Shown: one piece after another, positions 53,808-62,465 of the stretch
Position numbering within the stretch: the first letter of the stretch is position 1
How the letters are laid out: every line of letters starts with the position of its first letter
NCBI GenBank assembly: GCA_937922655.1
Contig: CALAJH010000005.1
Span: 124,001-188,000, forward strand
Reading direction: 5' to 3'
Origin: an uncultured Bacteroidia bacterium
Lineage (GTDB): Bacteria; Bacteroidota; Bacteroidia; J057; CALAJH01
Length of the DNA stretch: 64,000 nucleotides
Notes under the pieces: model-generated
Databases searched by the model: none
What the model was told of the DNA's origin: nothing
What the model saw: only the letters and a program-made list of their open reading frames with translations
Translations under genes and position numbers: made by a program

Positions 53808-56800
53808 CTAACGTATGACGGTTACGGTTCCGACGCGCCAAAAATCGCCGACGCGCACCACGTAGACGTAGGCGCCCTCCGGCACGGCCTTGCCCATGAA
53901 CGTGCCGTCCCAACACCGGTCGAACTCCGTCGAACGAAAAGTGCGAATGCCCCAACGGTCGTAAATCTCCACGTATTCAAAACAATCGGGCCGGGCGGCT
54001 TTGATTTCAAAACAGTCGTTGAGGCCGTCGTTGTTGGGCGTGAAAACGTTGGGAATGCGCAGATATTTTTCCCCCAAGGGGTCGAAAACAAAAGTGGTGT
54101 CGGCGGAATATTCGCAGCCGTAGACGTCGCGGACGCGCATGACCACCGTATACCTCCCTTCTTTGGAATAGCTCTTTTCAAACGCGCCTTTTTGGTCGCC
54201 GAAGGAACCGTCGCCAAAATCCCAAAATACACTCGCAATCGGCCCTTGCGTCAGATTTTCGAAGGTGAGCGTGGGCCCGCAAATCTCGGGACGGACCCTA
54301 AAAGCCGCATCCACCGACGGCGGCACAAAGACCGTTTTCTCAACCGTCGTTTCGCAACCCGTTGCTTTTTCCGCCGTCAAGGCGATGGTGTAAGTTCCGA
54401 CGGCGTTGTAGCGGTGAGTGGGCGAAAATTCCGTACTTGTCGTGCCGTCGCCAAAATCCCAAAGATAATTGAGTTCGGGCGGGGAAAGGTTGTTGATGAC
54501 GGCCATACCGCCGCACGCCGTCTGTTCGGTCGCAAAATCGACGGTAAACAACCTGCCGATTCGGAACGTCGCATAGGCCGTATCGGGACAGGGCGTGTCG
54601 GGATTGACGACCAGCGCCGCCCGATATTCGCCTTTTTCGTTGAAAGTATGGGAAAAATTGGGGCGACGGTCGGTCAATCCGGGTTCGATAATCCACAAAA
54701 CCTCCCGGGCGTTGCGGCTGCGTGCCGATGAAAAATACGCGGTGTACGAACATGCTTCGACGCCGACGTCCGCCGCCGCGCCGGCGGGCGTCGGTATCGT
54801 TATCGTATAAGTTATCGTTGTATCGCACGATTGGCCGGAGTCGAGTTCGAGGGTCAAGAGATGGTCGCCCGGAGCGTCAAAGGTTAAATTTATCGTCCAC
54901 GGCGACGGCGGCGAGGTTATCGTTTGGTCGATGGCGCCGACGCGGTAACGCACCGTATTGGTTTTGTTGAGCAGGAACGTCAACGACGGGTTGAATTCGC
55001 AGACAACGGGCGAGGAAAGAAGTTCGGCGGTGGGGGGCGCATCGACGTAAACCCATTTATCCTTAACGGCCGGACAAGGCGAAGACGGATTGAGGGTCAA
55101 GGTGATGCGGTAGGTTCCTTCGGCGGGAAATTGAAAAACGGGATTGGGTTCGAGCGAGGTTTGTCCGTCGTCGGTGGTCCAAACGCGTTCTTGGCCGCCG
55201 ACGCTGCGGTCGAAACACGCCACCCGCAAATCGCAGGGTCGGGTTTGGAGGTCGAAATCGGCTTTGGCGGGCGCCAAAACGGTAACGGTTTTTTGTATCG
55301 AATCGGCGCAGGGGGTGCCTTCGTTCACCCACAAGGTTACGGTATACGTTCCGGGAACAGGATACGTGTGTTCGGGATAAGGACCGTAGGCGCCGTTGCC
55401 GTCGCCAAAATCCCAACGATACGAAAACGCGTTCGCGGAAACGCTCCAAAAACCGATTTCACGCTTACAACTCACCTCGGGCGCCCAAAAATCCGCCCGT
55501 CCCGGGGGAGTTACGACCACCAACTTTTCCGTCGCGTCGGGACAGTCTCCGTCGGGTTCGGCAATCAGGCGCACCATATAAATGCCGGCGCCGGGATATT
55601 CGTGCGTCGGCTCGGCTTCATAACTCGTCGTTCCGTCGCCAAAGTCCCACCAAAACGTTTGTCCCGTGCTTTGGTTTTGGAAACGCACGGTCGTTTCGCA
55701 GGGAAGGGCGATTTTTTCAAAGGCGGCTCTTGGCAAAGGCGGAATGGAAACGACTTGCACGGCGGTGTCGGCGCAAGCCGTTCCGGCATCGGTTATCAAC
55801 GTTACGGTATAGTTTCCGGGCAAAAGATACGTGTGCAGGAAGGGGTTGGAAAAATCGTAGGTCGTGCCGTCGCCCACGTCCCAAAAGTAGGTCGAAGCCA
55901 TGCTTCCGGTGAAAACAAAAGACGCGGCCCGCTGACAAACCCAAGGATATTCGGCAAAAGCGGCCACCGACGGCGGACGAATGGTAACGTTTTGAGCGAC
56001 GGTGTCGGCGCATTGCGCGTCGGCGCCGATTTGGCCGATAAAACGTACGAGGTAGGTTCCGGGGCCGGGGAAGGTGTGGTTTGTGGAAAAGACGCCGGGT
56101 ACGGGGGGGGTACCGTCGCCAAATTCCCAACGCACCTGCACGCCGGGGGCCGCCGTGCCGTTGAAACCCAGCGTCGTTTCGCATTCAAGTTGTTCGACGG
56201 CGAAGCTCATTTCGCCCGGCGCCCCCAAACGCACCGTCTTGCGCACCGAGTCCGAACACGGCGAATCGGGATTGACGACAAGCGTAACGACGTATTCGCC
56301 AAAACCGGGATAAACGTGCGTACCGGGCTCTTGGAGCGTGGAGTTTGTACCGTCGCCGAAACGCCAAAGATAGCTGGTACCGTTTTGAGTAAGGTTTAGG
56401 AATTGCGCGTCTTGGCCGCAGGGCGTAACCGTAACCTCGAAATCGGGTTCGGTGCGGGCATAGACGTGAATAACGCGGGTGGTTTCGTCGCTCATGTTAC
56501 ACAAACCCGGATTCGCCGCCCGTAGGCGCACCGTATAAACGCCGGGGTTCGCAAACGTGTGCGTCGGTTCAAAGACCGTACTGGTGTTCCCGTCTCCGAA
56601 GTCCCACAAAAACTCCGTTGCATTGACGGATTGATTGGTAAATTGAACGGTGTAGGGGGCGCACCCCTGATTGGATTCGACGTCGAAAACGTACTGGGCG
56701 AGCGTCGGGTTGATGAGGTCGATACGAAACTTGACGACGGCGTTGTTGCAGTTGTTGCTGTTGTTCTGGGAGGAGAAGGCGCCGGGCGTGGTGGGGATGT

Positions 56801-58967
56801 CGTCGTAGCCGCCGCAAGAACCGCAAATCGCTTGATAGACCACGCCGCGTTTGTCGAACCGGCTCGTTCCCCCGTCGACGTGGTCGGCGGACACCGTACC
56901 GCCGAAAAACGTCGCATAATACAAGTTGGTCGCGTCGCGCTCCAAAATAAAGAGATAAAAATCGGAGCCGTTGGTCGTCGAACGGTAGGCGTCGGGCGAA
57001 ACGGGCAAACCGAAGGTCGAACCCGAATTCAACCCCGGCGCCGACGAACCCCAACCCGAAACGTAAACGTTTTCGCATTGGTCGACCAAAAACGCGGTGG
57101 TGGTAATGTCGATGTCGGGGTTGTTGTCGCCGAAGGTCGTCGACCAAACAACGGCGTTGAGCGCGGCATTGAACTTGGTGATGTATTGACCCGAATTGGG
57201 AATGAAATAGGTGGCGTTAACGACGGGGTAATTGCCGTTGGATTGTCCGGTAACGTAGACGTTGCCGTTGAAGTCGAGGTCGATGTAATGGGTTTGGTCG
57301 TAACGGTCGGTGCCGACGTGGGTTCCGCGAATGATTTGCGAACCGTTGGCGGCGATGTTGAGGATGAAGCCGTCGGCGTCGCCGCCGAGGTAGTTGGGGT
57401 TGAGCCCGCCCGTTCCAACGGGAAAATTGGGACTGTTGGTACCGCCGACGACGTAAATCGTACCGTTGGGCGCGATTTTTATCGAATATCCCGCATCGAA
57501 ACGATTTCCCCCCATGTACGAACCCCAAAGCATGGTCGTGAGGTCGGCGGAGAGCTTGAAGACCACGCCGTCCTGACGGCCGCCGAACGTTGTTTGGAAG
57601 GCGCCGGGGGTAACGGGAAAGTTCGTGCTTTTGGTGCTCGAAACGACGAAGACCTCGCCCGCACCGTTGAGCAGGATTTCGCCGCGGGCGTCGTCGGCGT
57701 AAAAATAATGCAGGGGATTGAGGGATTGGGGTTTTTGATTGACGCCGTCGTTGTCGCCGCCGCCGACGTACGTCGAGGCGACGAGCGCCGTAGCGTTGGC
57801 GTTCAAACACGCAACGAACATATCGATATTGCCCCGGTTGTTGGGTTGAAAGGCGCCGGCGGTAACGGGAAAGTTGTTGGAACGGGTGGCGCCCATGACG
57901 TAAAGCCTGCCCGCGCCGTCGACCATCATGGAGTGGGGTTGGTCGTTGAGCGAACCGCCGAGGTACGTGGCCCAGATGCGTTGGGCGCCGTCGGGAGAAA
58001 ACTTGATAATCGCCGCGTCGCTTTCGTAGTACAAACTCGAATCTTCGCTGGCCATGTAAGCGCCGCCACCCGGAATTTGAATGTAAATGCCCACGCCGCC
58101 GCCAAACGTCACCTGAAACGCCCCCGTGCTAGCGGGATAACCCGGGCCGTTGACGATACCTCCCGAATACGCGTAGCCCGCGTCGTCGTAAGTGGCGGTA
58201 AAGCCCCAGTTGTCGGCGAACGAACCCGTATAGGTCGCAAACACCACCTCGGGGTCGATGACGAGGTTCAAATCGGGGCGGGAACGGCTAATTTCAAAAC
58301 CGACGGTGTCGCCGGCGACGCGGTAAGCGCAAGGGACGTTGATTTGCCGTCCGCCGTCGTCGTAATAGGCCCGGGGGACGCGTTCAAAAAACGTGCCGAC
58401 GCTCGTACGCACCCCAAGCGTCGTTTCGTCGTCTTCCAAGCCGTCCGTGCCTTCGTAACGCAATTGTACGACGTTGGGGTCGGCCCCGGGTTTAAGCCGA
58501 AAATCGTATTTTATTCCGCCTTCGACGACGTAAAAATCCACATCGACGCCGGGCCAGAGTTCGGAATAGGTAACGGCGGCATACGTGCGTACGCCGCTCG
58601 CCCATTTGGAAGAATCGGCGCCGATAAAAAAATTTTCGTATCCCGGACGTGGATTTCGGCAGGAAACGATGGGGTTTTGGGCGTTCAAAAACCGGACGCG
58701 ATAGGCATGGCCGCGCAAAACGAGATTGTCGTCGTCGGGACGGGGATGAAGGGCGGCAACGTCGTCGGGATGTAAAAAGACGTAGGTCAGCGCGTCGTTT
58801 TCCAAAAAAAGACGTCCGCAGGCGGGTAAATCGACGCGAAAACGCACCTCGTCGCGCCATTGGCCCTTGTTTTCACAAAAACCCGGCACGACCCCGGGCC
58901 CCCGGCCGTCGTGCGCCAACGCCGTACTCAACAACCCATACGCCGTCGCCAATATCCCTACCCACAT
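53808..58967 (-). CDS. giant SBBP/PKD-repeat surface protein with type B (CHU_C) sorting domain
   Basis: 1719 residues. Signal peptide (MWVGILATAYGLLSTALA). Residues ~25-240 form a domain starting FCENKGQWRDEVRFRVDLP, common at the N-terminus of such proteins. Next are SBBP-type propeller repeats (~250-720) with recurring TYLGGSLNDQPHSMMVDGAG, NFPVTPGAFQTTFGG and YVVGGTNSPNFPV. About eleven PKD-like domains follow (~750-1610), most with F-G-D-G cores (LWDFGDGNTST, FWDVGDGTTYDF); a few are degenerate (VWTTDDGQ, LWIIEPG). The C-terminal ~85 residues (IPNVFTPNNDGLNDCFEIKA to VGTVTVIR) are the gliding-motility-associated type B sorting domain. Probably a type IX-exported filamentous adhesin. Confidence 0.93.
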   Translation of the reverse strand: MWVGILATAYGLLSTALAHDGRGPGVVPGFCENKGQWRDEVRFRVDLPACGRLFLENDALTYVFLHPDDVAALHPRPDDDNLVLRGHAYRVRFLNAQNPIVSCRNPRPGYENFFIGADSSKWASGVRTYAAVTYSELWPGVDVDFYVVEGGIKYDFRLKPGADPNVVQLRYEGTDGLEDDETTLGVRTSVGTFFERVPRAYYDDGGRQINVPCAYRVAGDTVGFEISRSRPDLNLVIDPEVVFATYTGSFADNWGFTATYDDAGYAYSGGIVNGPGYPASTGAFQVTFGGGVGIYIQIPGGGAYMASEDSSLYYESDAAIIKFSPDGAQRIWATYLGGSLNDQPHSMMVDGAGRLYVMGATRSNNFPVTAGAFQPNNRGNIDMFVACLNANATALVASTYVGGGDNDGVNQKPQSLNPLHYFYADDARGEILLNGAGEVFVVSSTKSTNFPVTPGAFQTTFGGRQDGVVFKLSADLTTMLWGSYMGGNRFDAGYSIKIAPNGTIYVVGGTNSPNFPVGTGGLNPNYLGGDADGFILNIAANGSQIIRGTHVGTDRYDQTHYIDLDFNGNVYVTGQSNGNYPVVNATYFIPNSGQYITKFNAALNAVVWSTTFGDNNPDIDITTTAFLVDQCENVYVSGWGSSAPGLNSGSTFGLPVSPDAYRSTTNGSDFYLFILERDATNLYYATFFGGTVSADHVDGGTSRFDKRGVVYQAICGSCGGYDDIPTTPGAFSSQNNSNNCNNAVVKFRIDLINPTLAQYVFDVESNQGCAPYTVQFTNQSVNATEFLWDFGDGNTSTVFEPTHTFANPGVYTVRLRAANPGLCNMSDETTRVIHVYARTEPDFEVTVTPCGQDAQFLNLTQNGTSYLWRFGDGTNSTLQEPGTHVYPGFGEYVVTLVVNPDSPCSDSVRKTVRLGAPGEMSFAVEQLECETTLGFNGTAAPGVQVRWEFGDGTPPVPGVFSTNHTFPGPGTYLVRFIGQIGADAQCADTVAQNVTIRPPSVAAFAEYPWVCQRAASFVFTGSMASTYFWDVGDGTTYDFSNPFLHTYLLPGNYTVTLITDAGTACADTAVQVVSIPPLPRAAFEKIALPCETTVRFQNQSTGQTFWWDFGDGTTSYEAEPTHEYPGAGIYMVRLIAEPDGDCPDATEKLVVVTPPGRADFWAPEVSCKREIGFWSVSANAFSYRWDFGDGNGAYGPYPEHTYPVPGTYTVTLWVNEGTPCADSIQKTVTVLAPAKADFDLQTRPCDLRVACFDRSVGGQERVWTTDDGQTSLEPNPVFQFPAEGTYRITLTLNPSSPCPAVKDKWVYVDAPPTAELLSSPVVCEFNPSLTFLLNKTNTVRYRVGAIDQTITSPPSPWTINLTFDAPGDHLLTLELDSGQSCDTTITYTITIPTPAGAAADVGVEACSYTAYFSSARSRNAREVLWIIEPGLTDRRPNFSHTFNEKGEYRAALVVNPDTPCPDTAYATFRIGRLFTVDFATEQTACGGMAVINNLSPPELNYLWDFGDGTTSTEFSPTHRYNAVGTYTIALTAEKATGCETTVEKTVFVPPSVDAAFRVRPEICGPTLTFENLTQGPIASVFWDFGDGSFGDQKGAFEKSYSKEGRYTVVMRVRDVYGCEYSADTTFVFDPLGEKYLRIPNVFTPNNDGLNDCFEIKAARPDCFEYVEIYDRWGIRTFRSTEFDRCWDGTFMGKAVPEGAYVYVVRVGDFWRVGTVTVIR

Positions 58968-58995
58968 ATTTTTATTTTTTTTCGTTCTTCCGACT

Positions 58996-59003
58996 CAAAT
59001 TTA
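58996..59003 (-). promoter_or_regulatory. -7 element of the giant PKD protein gene
   Basis: CAAATTTA on the plus strand (TAAATTTG on the minus), 28 bp before the ATG at 58967. The -33 position holds TTTA instead of TTTG. Confidence 0.5.
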
Positions 59004-59185
59004 CAAAACTTTGCGCAATTAATATGTAAAAGACGCGTCCGTCGCAAGGTATCGACCAAAAGCGTCGTCGCGGGCGACTAAACAATTTGGCAAACGCAAA
59101 GTTTCGTCCCATCGGCCATAATTTGATTAACGGATTAAGGGCGCGGGTTTGGAGAAGTTTTTCGAGATTCATTCGGCCGAAAATC

Positions 59186-59214
59186 AAGAACGCCGACGGT
59201 TCGCCGGCGTTCTT
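59186..59214 (-). terminator. hairpin after the CBS gene
   Basis: AAGAACGCCG (59186-59195) pairs with CGGCGTTCTT (59205-59214), a 10-bp stem starting 3 bp after the CBS stop. The U-tract on the minus strand is short (GATTTT), so termination may be weak. Confidence 0.6.
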
Positions 59215-59217
59215 TTG

Positions 59218-59886
59218 TCAGACTTCAAGGAATCGCATGAGCGCGTCGTAGTGGTCGCGCGAGCGATTGCGCAAGCCCTCGTCCCGGACGACGTATTCGA
59301 CGTCGAGGCCGAAACGGTCGAAGCTCATGAGCACGACGTCGGCGTCGGCGTAAGTAAACTTAATGTGTACGAAAAGTTCGTTGGCGTCGTCGGCGGGGGA
59401 AAGATGAACGTAAAGGACCTTTCCACCGTGGGATTCGACGATGGAGACGAGTCGGGTAAGGGTGTAGTCGCGCCGGTGCGAACGAACGACGACAAGCGTA
59501 CCGGGGTCGCTGCCCGCGGCCACGTCCGACAAACACCGCATAAATCCTTCGGCGGTAATGGCGCCTTCGTAAGCGTTGGTTTCGTCGTCAAAAACGGGTA
59601 CGAAAGGCAAATGATTGCGCACGGCAAGGGCAAGCGCGTCAAAGACGTGCCGTCCGGCCGCGATGCGTAAATCGGCCGTTTCATTCAACGGCCTAATTTC
59701 TTGCCGCCCTTCGGCAATGTGGCGTTCCAAATCCCAAGACGAGGTTACGCCGGCGTAATGGTCGTATTCGTCGAAAACGGGAAAAAAGGAACATTGACGT
59801 CGACGCATTTCGTCGAGCGCCCATCGGGGCCTATCCGCCACCGACGCCGCCGGTATTCCGGCCGTCATATATTTTCGTGCGGTCAT
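59218..59886 (-). CDS. CBS-domain protein (AcuB-like)
   Basis: 222 residues. Two CBS motifs (~5-125): MTAGIPAASVADRPRWALDEMRRRQCSFFPVFDEYDHYAGVTS and HVFDALALAVRNHLPFVPVFDDETNAYEGAITAEG. The C-terminal half (~130-215) has an ACT-like beta-alpha pattern (YTLTRLVSIVESHGGKVLYVHLSPADD; FVHIKFTYADADVVLMSFDRFGLDVEYVV). CBS plus ACT-like is the AcuB arrangement; such modules bind adenine nucleotides and regulate partners. It lies 53 bp downstream of the PurE-like gene on the same strand and may be cotranscribed. Partner unknown. Confidence 0.83.
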   Translation of the reverse strand: MTARKYMTAGIPAASVADRPRWALDEMRRRQCSFFPVFDEYDHYAGVTSSWDLERHIAEGRQEIRPLNETADLRIAAGRHVFDALALAVRNHLPFVPVFDDETNAYEGAITAEGFMRCLSDVAAGSDPGTLVVVRSHRRDYTLTRLVSIVESHGGKVLYVHLSPADDANELFVHIKFTYADADVVLMSFDRFGLDVEYVVRDEGLRNRSRDHYDALMRFLEV

Positions 59887-59939
59887 GGCCTTTTTGGGTT
59901 TAATTTCTAAGACATATACGCAAATTTTATGCCTAAGGT

Positions 59940-60464
59940 TTACTTATGAATGTCAAAAAATTCTTCGTAGCCGATTTTGGCCAACTTGTCGGACAAAGCC
60001 TCGGCCTGCTGTTTCATTTTGAGCTTGTAAGCGTAGACCAAGTCGTGATAACTGTGGTGCTTGCAAGCCAAAATTTGGAGGGCGAAAAGAGCGGCGTTGG
60101 CCGCGGCGTTCAAGCCCATCGTCGCCACGGGCACTCCTTGCGGCAATTGCAGTATCGAATAAATGGCGTCCACCCCGTCAATCGAATTGTGGCCCTCGAT
60201 GGGAACGCCGATAACGGGCAAAAGCGTCAGGCTGGCGATAATGCCCGGCAGCTGGGCCGAACCGCTTGCGCCCGCAATAATCACTTGAATACCACGCGTG
60301 TGGGCGCGTTTGGCGTAGTTGACGACGCGGTCGGGGCTGTGATGAAAATCCAAGATTTCCATCTCGTACGGCAACCCAAACTGGTCCATCACTTCCGCCG
60401 CACCACGCATGACCCGTATGTCGTCTTGTTTCGCCATGACGATGGCAATTTCCGTACCGTTCAT
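59940..60464 (-). CDS. PurE-like protein (N5-carboxyaminoimidazole ribonucleotide mutase family), divergent active site
   Basis: 174 residues, full PurE length. The C-terminal two thirds fit well: RVVNYAKRAHTRGIQVIIAGASGSAQLPGIIASL, LPVIGVPIEGHNSIDGVDAIYSILQLPQGVPVATM, and the AALFALQIL helix. In typical PurE the substrate site has G-S-x-S-D near the N-terminus, S-A-H-R-T-P near residue 40 and A-A-H-L-P-G near 70. Here these read AKQDD (11-15), DFHHSP (39-44) and SAQLPG (69-74). The Asp and one His are kept; the serines, the phosphate-binding Arg and the second His are not. It may be a lineage-specific PurE or a paralogue with a different substrate. A dyad overlaps its promoter. Confidence 0.75.
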   Translation of the reverse strand: MNGTEIAIVMAKQDDIRVMRGAAEVMDQFGLPYEMEILDFHHSPDRVVNYAKRAHTRGIQVIIAGASGSAQLPGIIASLTLLPVIGVPIEGHNSIDGVDAIYSILQLPQGVPVATMGLNAAANAALFALQILACKHHSYHDLVYAYKLKMKQQAEALSDKLAKIGYEEFFDIHK

Positions 60465-60486
60465 TCCAGCTAGCTTTTATAGTCGG

Positions 60487-60494
60487 CAAAGTTA
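60487..60494 (-). promoter_or_regulatory. -7 element of the PurE-like gene
   Basis: CAAAGTTA on the plus strand (TAACTTTG on the minus, identical to the tRNA-Cys element), 22 bp before the ATG. Confidence 0.6.
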
Positions 60495-60500
60495 AAGGAA

Positions 60501-60540
60501 TTTGTCCGTCGGGCGAAACAATTTTCGTTCGACGGACAAA
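60501..60540. promoter_or_regulatory. 40-bp dyad overlapping the -33 region of the PurE-like gene
   Basis: TTTGTCCGTCG (60501-60511) pairs with CGACGGACAAA (60530-60540). The stem continues through two G-T pairs into CGAAA/TTTCG, leaving a 4-base loop. It lies just upstream of the -7 element, where the -33 box would be, so it could be a repressor operator. There is no U-tract on either strand. Confidence 0.6.
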
Positions 60541-60872
60541 TAAATTCGCCCAACGCGGGTGGATATTTTATCCCCATGGCCCAACGTTGGTACGGCGGCG
60601 GGCGCCTTATTGCGAACGCAAGGCCGACAAATTCCGGGAAAAGGGGCGCGGGAATGAAAAAATTAAACTTGAAAACCGAATTTCGACCCCCAAAAACATT
60701 AAAGGCGCCGAATGCCGACCGACACGACAAAGGGCAAGAACGTTTGGGCACGCACGTTCGCCGTAAACGATTTGGCGGCAAAGCGTTTGCACTCGAACAA
60801 AATTTTGCTTTACTTGCGCCCGTTCGGACGCGCCTCGCCAAACGGGACGGCGTCTTTAATCACAATTCTTTC
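60541..60872. other. rest of the purE-like / hydrolase divergent spacer
   Basis: The plus-strand frame of the hydrolase is open back to an ATG at 60576, but the 99 extra codons are basic and low in hydrophobic structure and do not resemble the metallo-beta-lactamase N-terminus. I see no other gene. Confidence 0.4.
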
Positions 60873-61712
60873 ATGCAGTTGTATTCGATAGAAACGGGCC
60901 GTTTCAAGTTGGACGGCGGAGCGATGTTCGGCGTCGTTCCCAAAACGATATGGCAAAAAACCAACCCCGCCGACGCGCTCAACCGCATCGACATGGCTAT
61001 GCGTTGCCTGCTTATTGCCGAAAACGACCGGCTCATTCTCATCGACGCGGGCCTCGGACATAAATACAACGACAAATTTGCGGAAATCTACGCGGTCGAC
61101 CATCGACACAGCACGCTCAAAACGTCGCTGGCCCAAGCGGGATTTTCCCCCGCCGACGTTACCGACCTCGTTTTGACCCACCTGCATTTCGACCATTGCG
61201 GCGGCGCAACGGAAATCGTCAACGGAAAAATCGAACTCGTTTTCCCGAACGCGACGATATATTTGCAAAAGTCGCATTGGGAAACGGCCAACCATCCCAA
61301 CGCCCGCGAAAAAGCGAGCTTTTTCCAAGACAACATTTTGCCGCTCAAAGAGCGCTTGGTATTGATTGACGGGGCGACGCAGCTGTTTCCTTTCTTGCGT
61401 TTGGAAGCCGTCCACGGCCACAGCCGGGGCCAACAAGTGGCGCTCATCCAGACGGAAAAATACGAAATTCTTTACGCCGCCGACCTTTGCCCGACCTACG
61501 GCCACGTTCCCGTCAATTACGTCATGGGCTACGACATCGAACCGTTGGTTTCGATGGAGGAGCGGGCGCGTTACATGGCCCGCGCCGCCGAATACGGCAC
61601 AATCATTTTTTACGAACACGACCCTTACAACGAGTGCGGCACGGTACGCAAAAACGAACGCGGCGCCTTCGTTTCCGACCAAACCTTCCCGCTAAGCGAA
61701 CTCTTTTCGTGA
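60873..61712 (+). CDS. metallo-beta-lactamase-fold hydrolase
   Basis: 279 residues from the ATG at 60873 (MQLYSIETGRFKLDGGAMFG), which places the first strand where the fold expects it. Zinc motif THLHFDHCGG (H-x-H-x-D-H) near 107-116, a third ligand region around VHGHSRGQQVAL, DLCPTYGHVP with the bridging Asp, and the late FYEHDP histidine. FGVVPKTIWQK and IDAGLGHKYN are typical of the lactonase/hydrolase branch (YtnP- or AiiA-like). The substrate is not predictable. Its TGA overlaps the truB GTG, so the two are coupled. Confidence 0.87.
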   Translation: MQLYSIETGRFKLDGGAMFGVVPKTIWQKTNPADALNRIDMAMRCLLIAENDRLILIDAGLGHKYNDKFAEIYAVDHRHSTLKTSLAQAGFSPADVTDLVLTHLHFDHCGGATEIVNGKIELVFPNATIYLQKSHWETANHPNAREKASFFQDNILPLKERLVLIDGATQLFPFLRLEAVHGHSRGQQVALIQTEKYEILYAADLCPTYGHVPVNYVMGYDIEPLVSMEERARYMARAAEYGTIIFYEHDPYNECGTVRKNERGAFVSDQTFPLSELFS

Positions 61713-62422
61713 ACGTTGTGCGGGCGGGCGAGGCTTTGCCCCAAGATTTCTCGACGGGTTACGTCATTCCGGTAAAAAAGCCGGTCGGATGGACGTCGTT
61801 CGACGTGGTGGCCAAAGTTCGCCGCATCGTCGGGCGGGCAAAAATCGGCCATGCCGGCACGCTCGACCCTTTGGCCGACGGTCTGCTCGTGCTTTGCACG
61901 GGCAAAGCCACCCGACTCGTCGAAACCCTGCAAGCACAAAAAAAAACCTATGAGGGGACGTACCGCTTCGGGGCCGTTACCGCCACCGACGACGCCGACG
62001 CGCCCGAAGAAAACGTCTGCGACGTTCGACATATAACCCGCGCCGACGTCGAAGCGGCGCTTGCACAACTTTGCGGCGAAATCTTTCAACTTCCCCCGGC
62101 GTTTTCGGCCTTGAAAAAGAACGGCAAACGCGCCTACGAACTGGCCCGCAAAGGCCTCGACCCACGGCTCGAACCCCGGCCCGTAACGGTCTATCGTCAT
62201 GAAATTCTTGATTTTTCGTCGCCGGAACGGGTACGGGTCGTCGTCGAATGCTCGAAAGGAACGTACATTCGAGCGTTGGCACGGGACGCGGGACGAATCT
62301 TGGGGGTCGGCGCTTATTTGTCCGCCCTCACCCGAACCCAAAGCGGCGAACTCAAGCTTGACTGCGCATGGGAAATCGACGAACTCGTCAAACCGACGCG
62401 CACCTCCGCTTCGGCGCACTAA
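61709..62422 (+). CDS. truB: tRNA pseudouridine-55 synthase
   Basis: 237 residues from the GTG at 61709, whose GTGA overlaps the stop of the hydrolase gene; longer in-frame starts lie inside that gene. TruB isomerises U55 in the T loop of tRNAs. Seen: VIPVKKPVGWTSFDVVAKVR, the catalytic-Asp motif GHAGTLDPLADGLLVLCTGKAT (residues ~45-66), KTYEGTYRFGAVTATDD, QLPPAFSALKKNGKRAYELAR and CSKGTYIRALARD. The C-terminal PUA domain of long TruB forms is absent, giving a compact protein. Confidence 0.95.
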   Translation: MNVVRAGEALPQDFSTGYVIPVKKPVGWTSFDVVAKVRRIVGRAKIGHAGTLDPLADGLLVLCTGKATRLVETLQAQKKTYEGTYRFGAVTATDDADAPEENVCDVRHITRADVEAALAQLCGEIFQLPPAFSALKKNGKRAYELARKGLDPRLEPRPVTVYRHEILDFSSPERVRVVVECSKGTYIRALARDAGRILGVGAYLSALTRTQSGELKLDCAWEIDELVKPTRTSASAH

Positions 62423-62442
62423 CAAACATTGGCCGGCTTTGC

Positions 62443-62450
62443 TATATTTG
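62443..62450 (+). promoter_or_regulatory. -7 element of Rpn-type gene 2
   Basis: TATATTTG, 15 bp before the ATG; the same octamer as for the paralogue at 14550-15464. Confidence 0.6.
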
Positions 62451-62465
62451 CCGTTAAAAAGAGCA

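Noticed and set aside
56559-58775. 738-codon plus-strand open frame opposite the giant PKD protein
   Set aside because: The opposite strand has clear PKD/SBBP repeats and a sorting domain; this frame shows none.
60576-60872. 99-codon N-terminal extension of the metallo-beta-lactamase-fold hydrolase
   Set aside because: Basic, unstructured-looking sequence; the fold's first strand begins at MQLYSIETGRF (60873).
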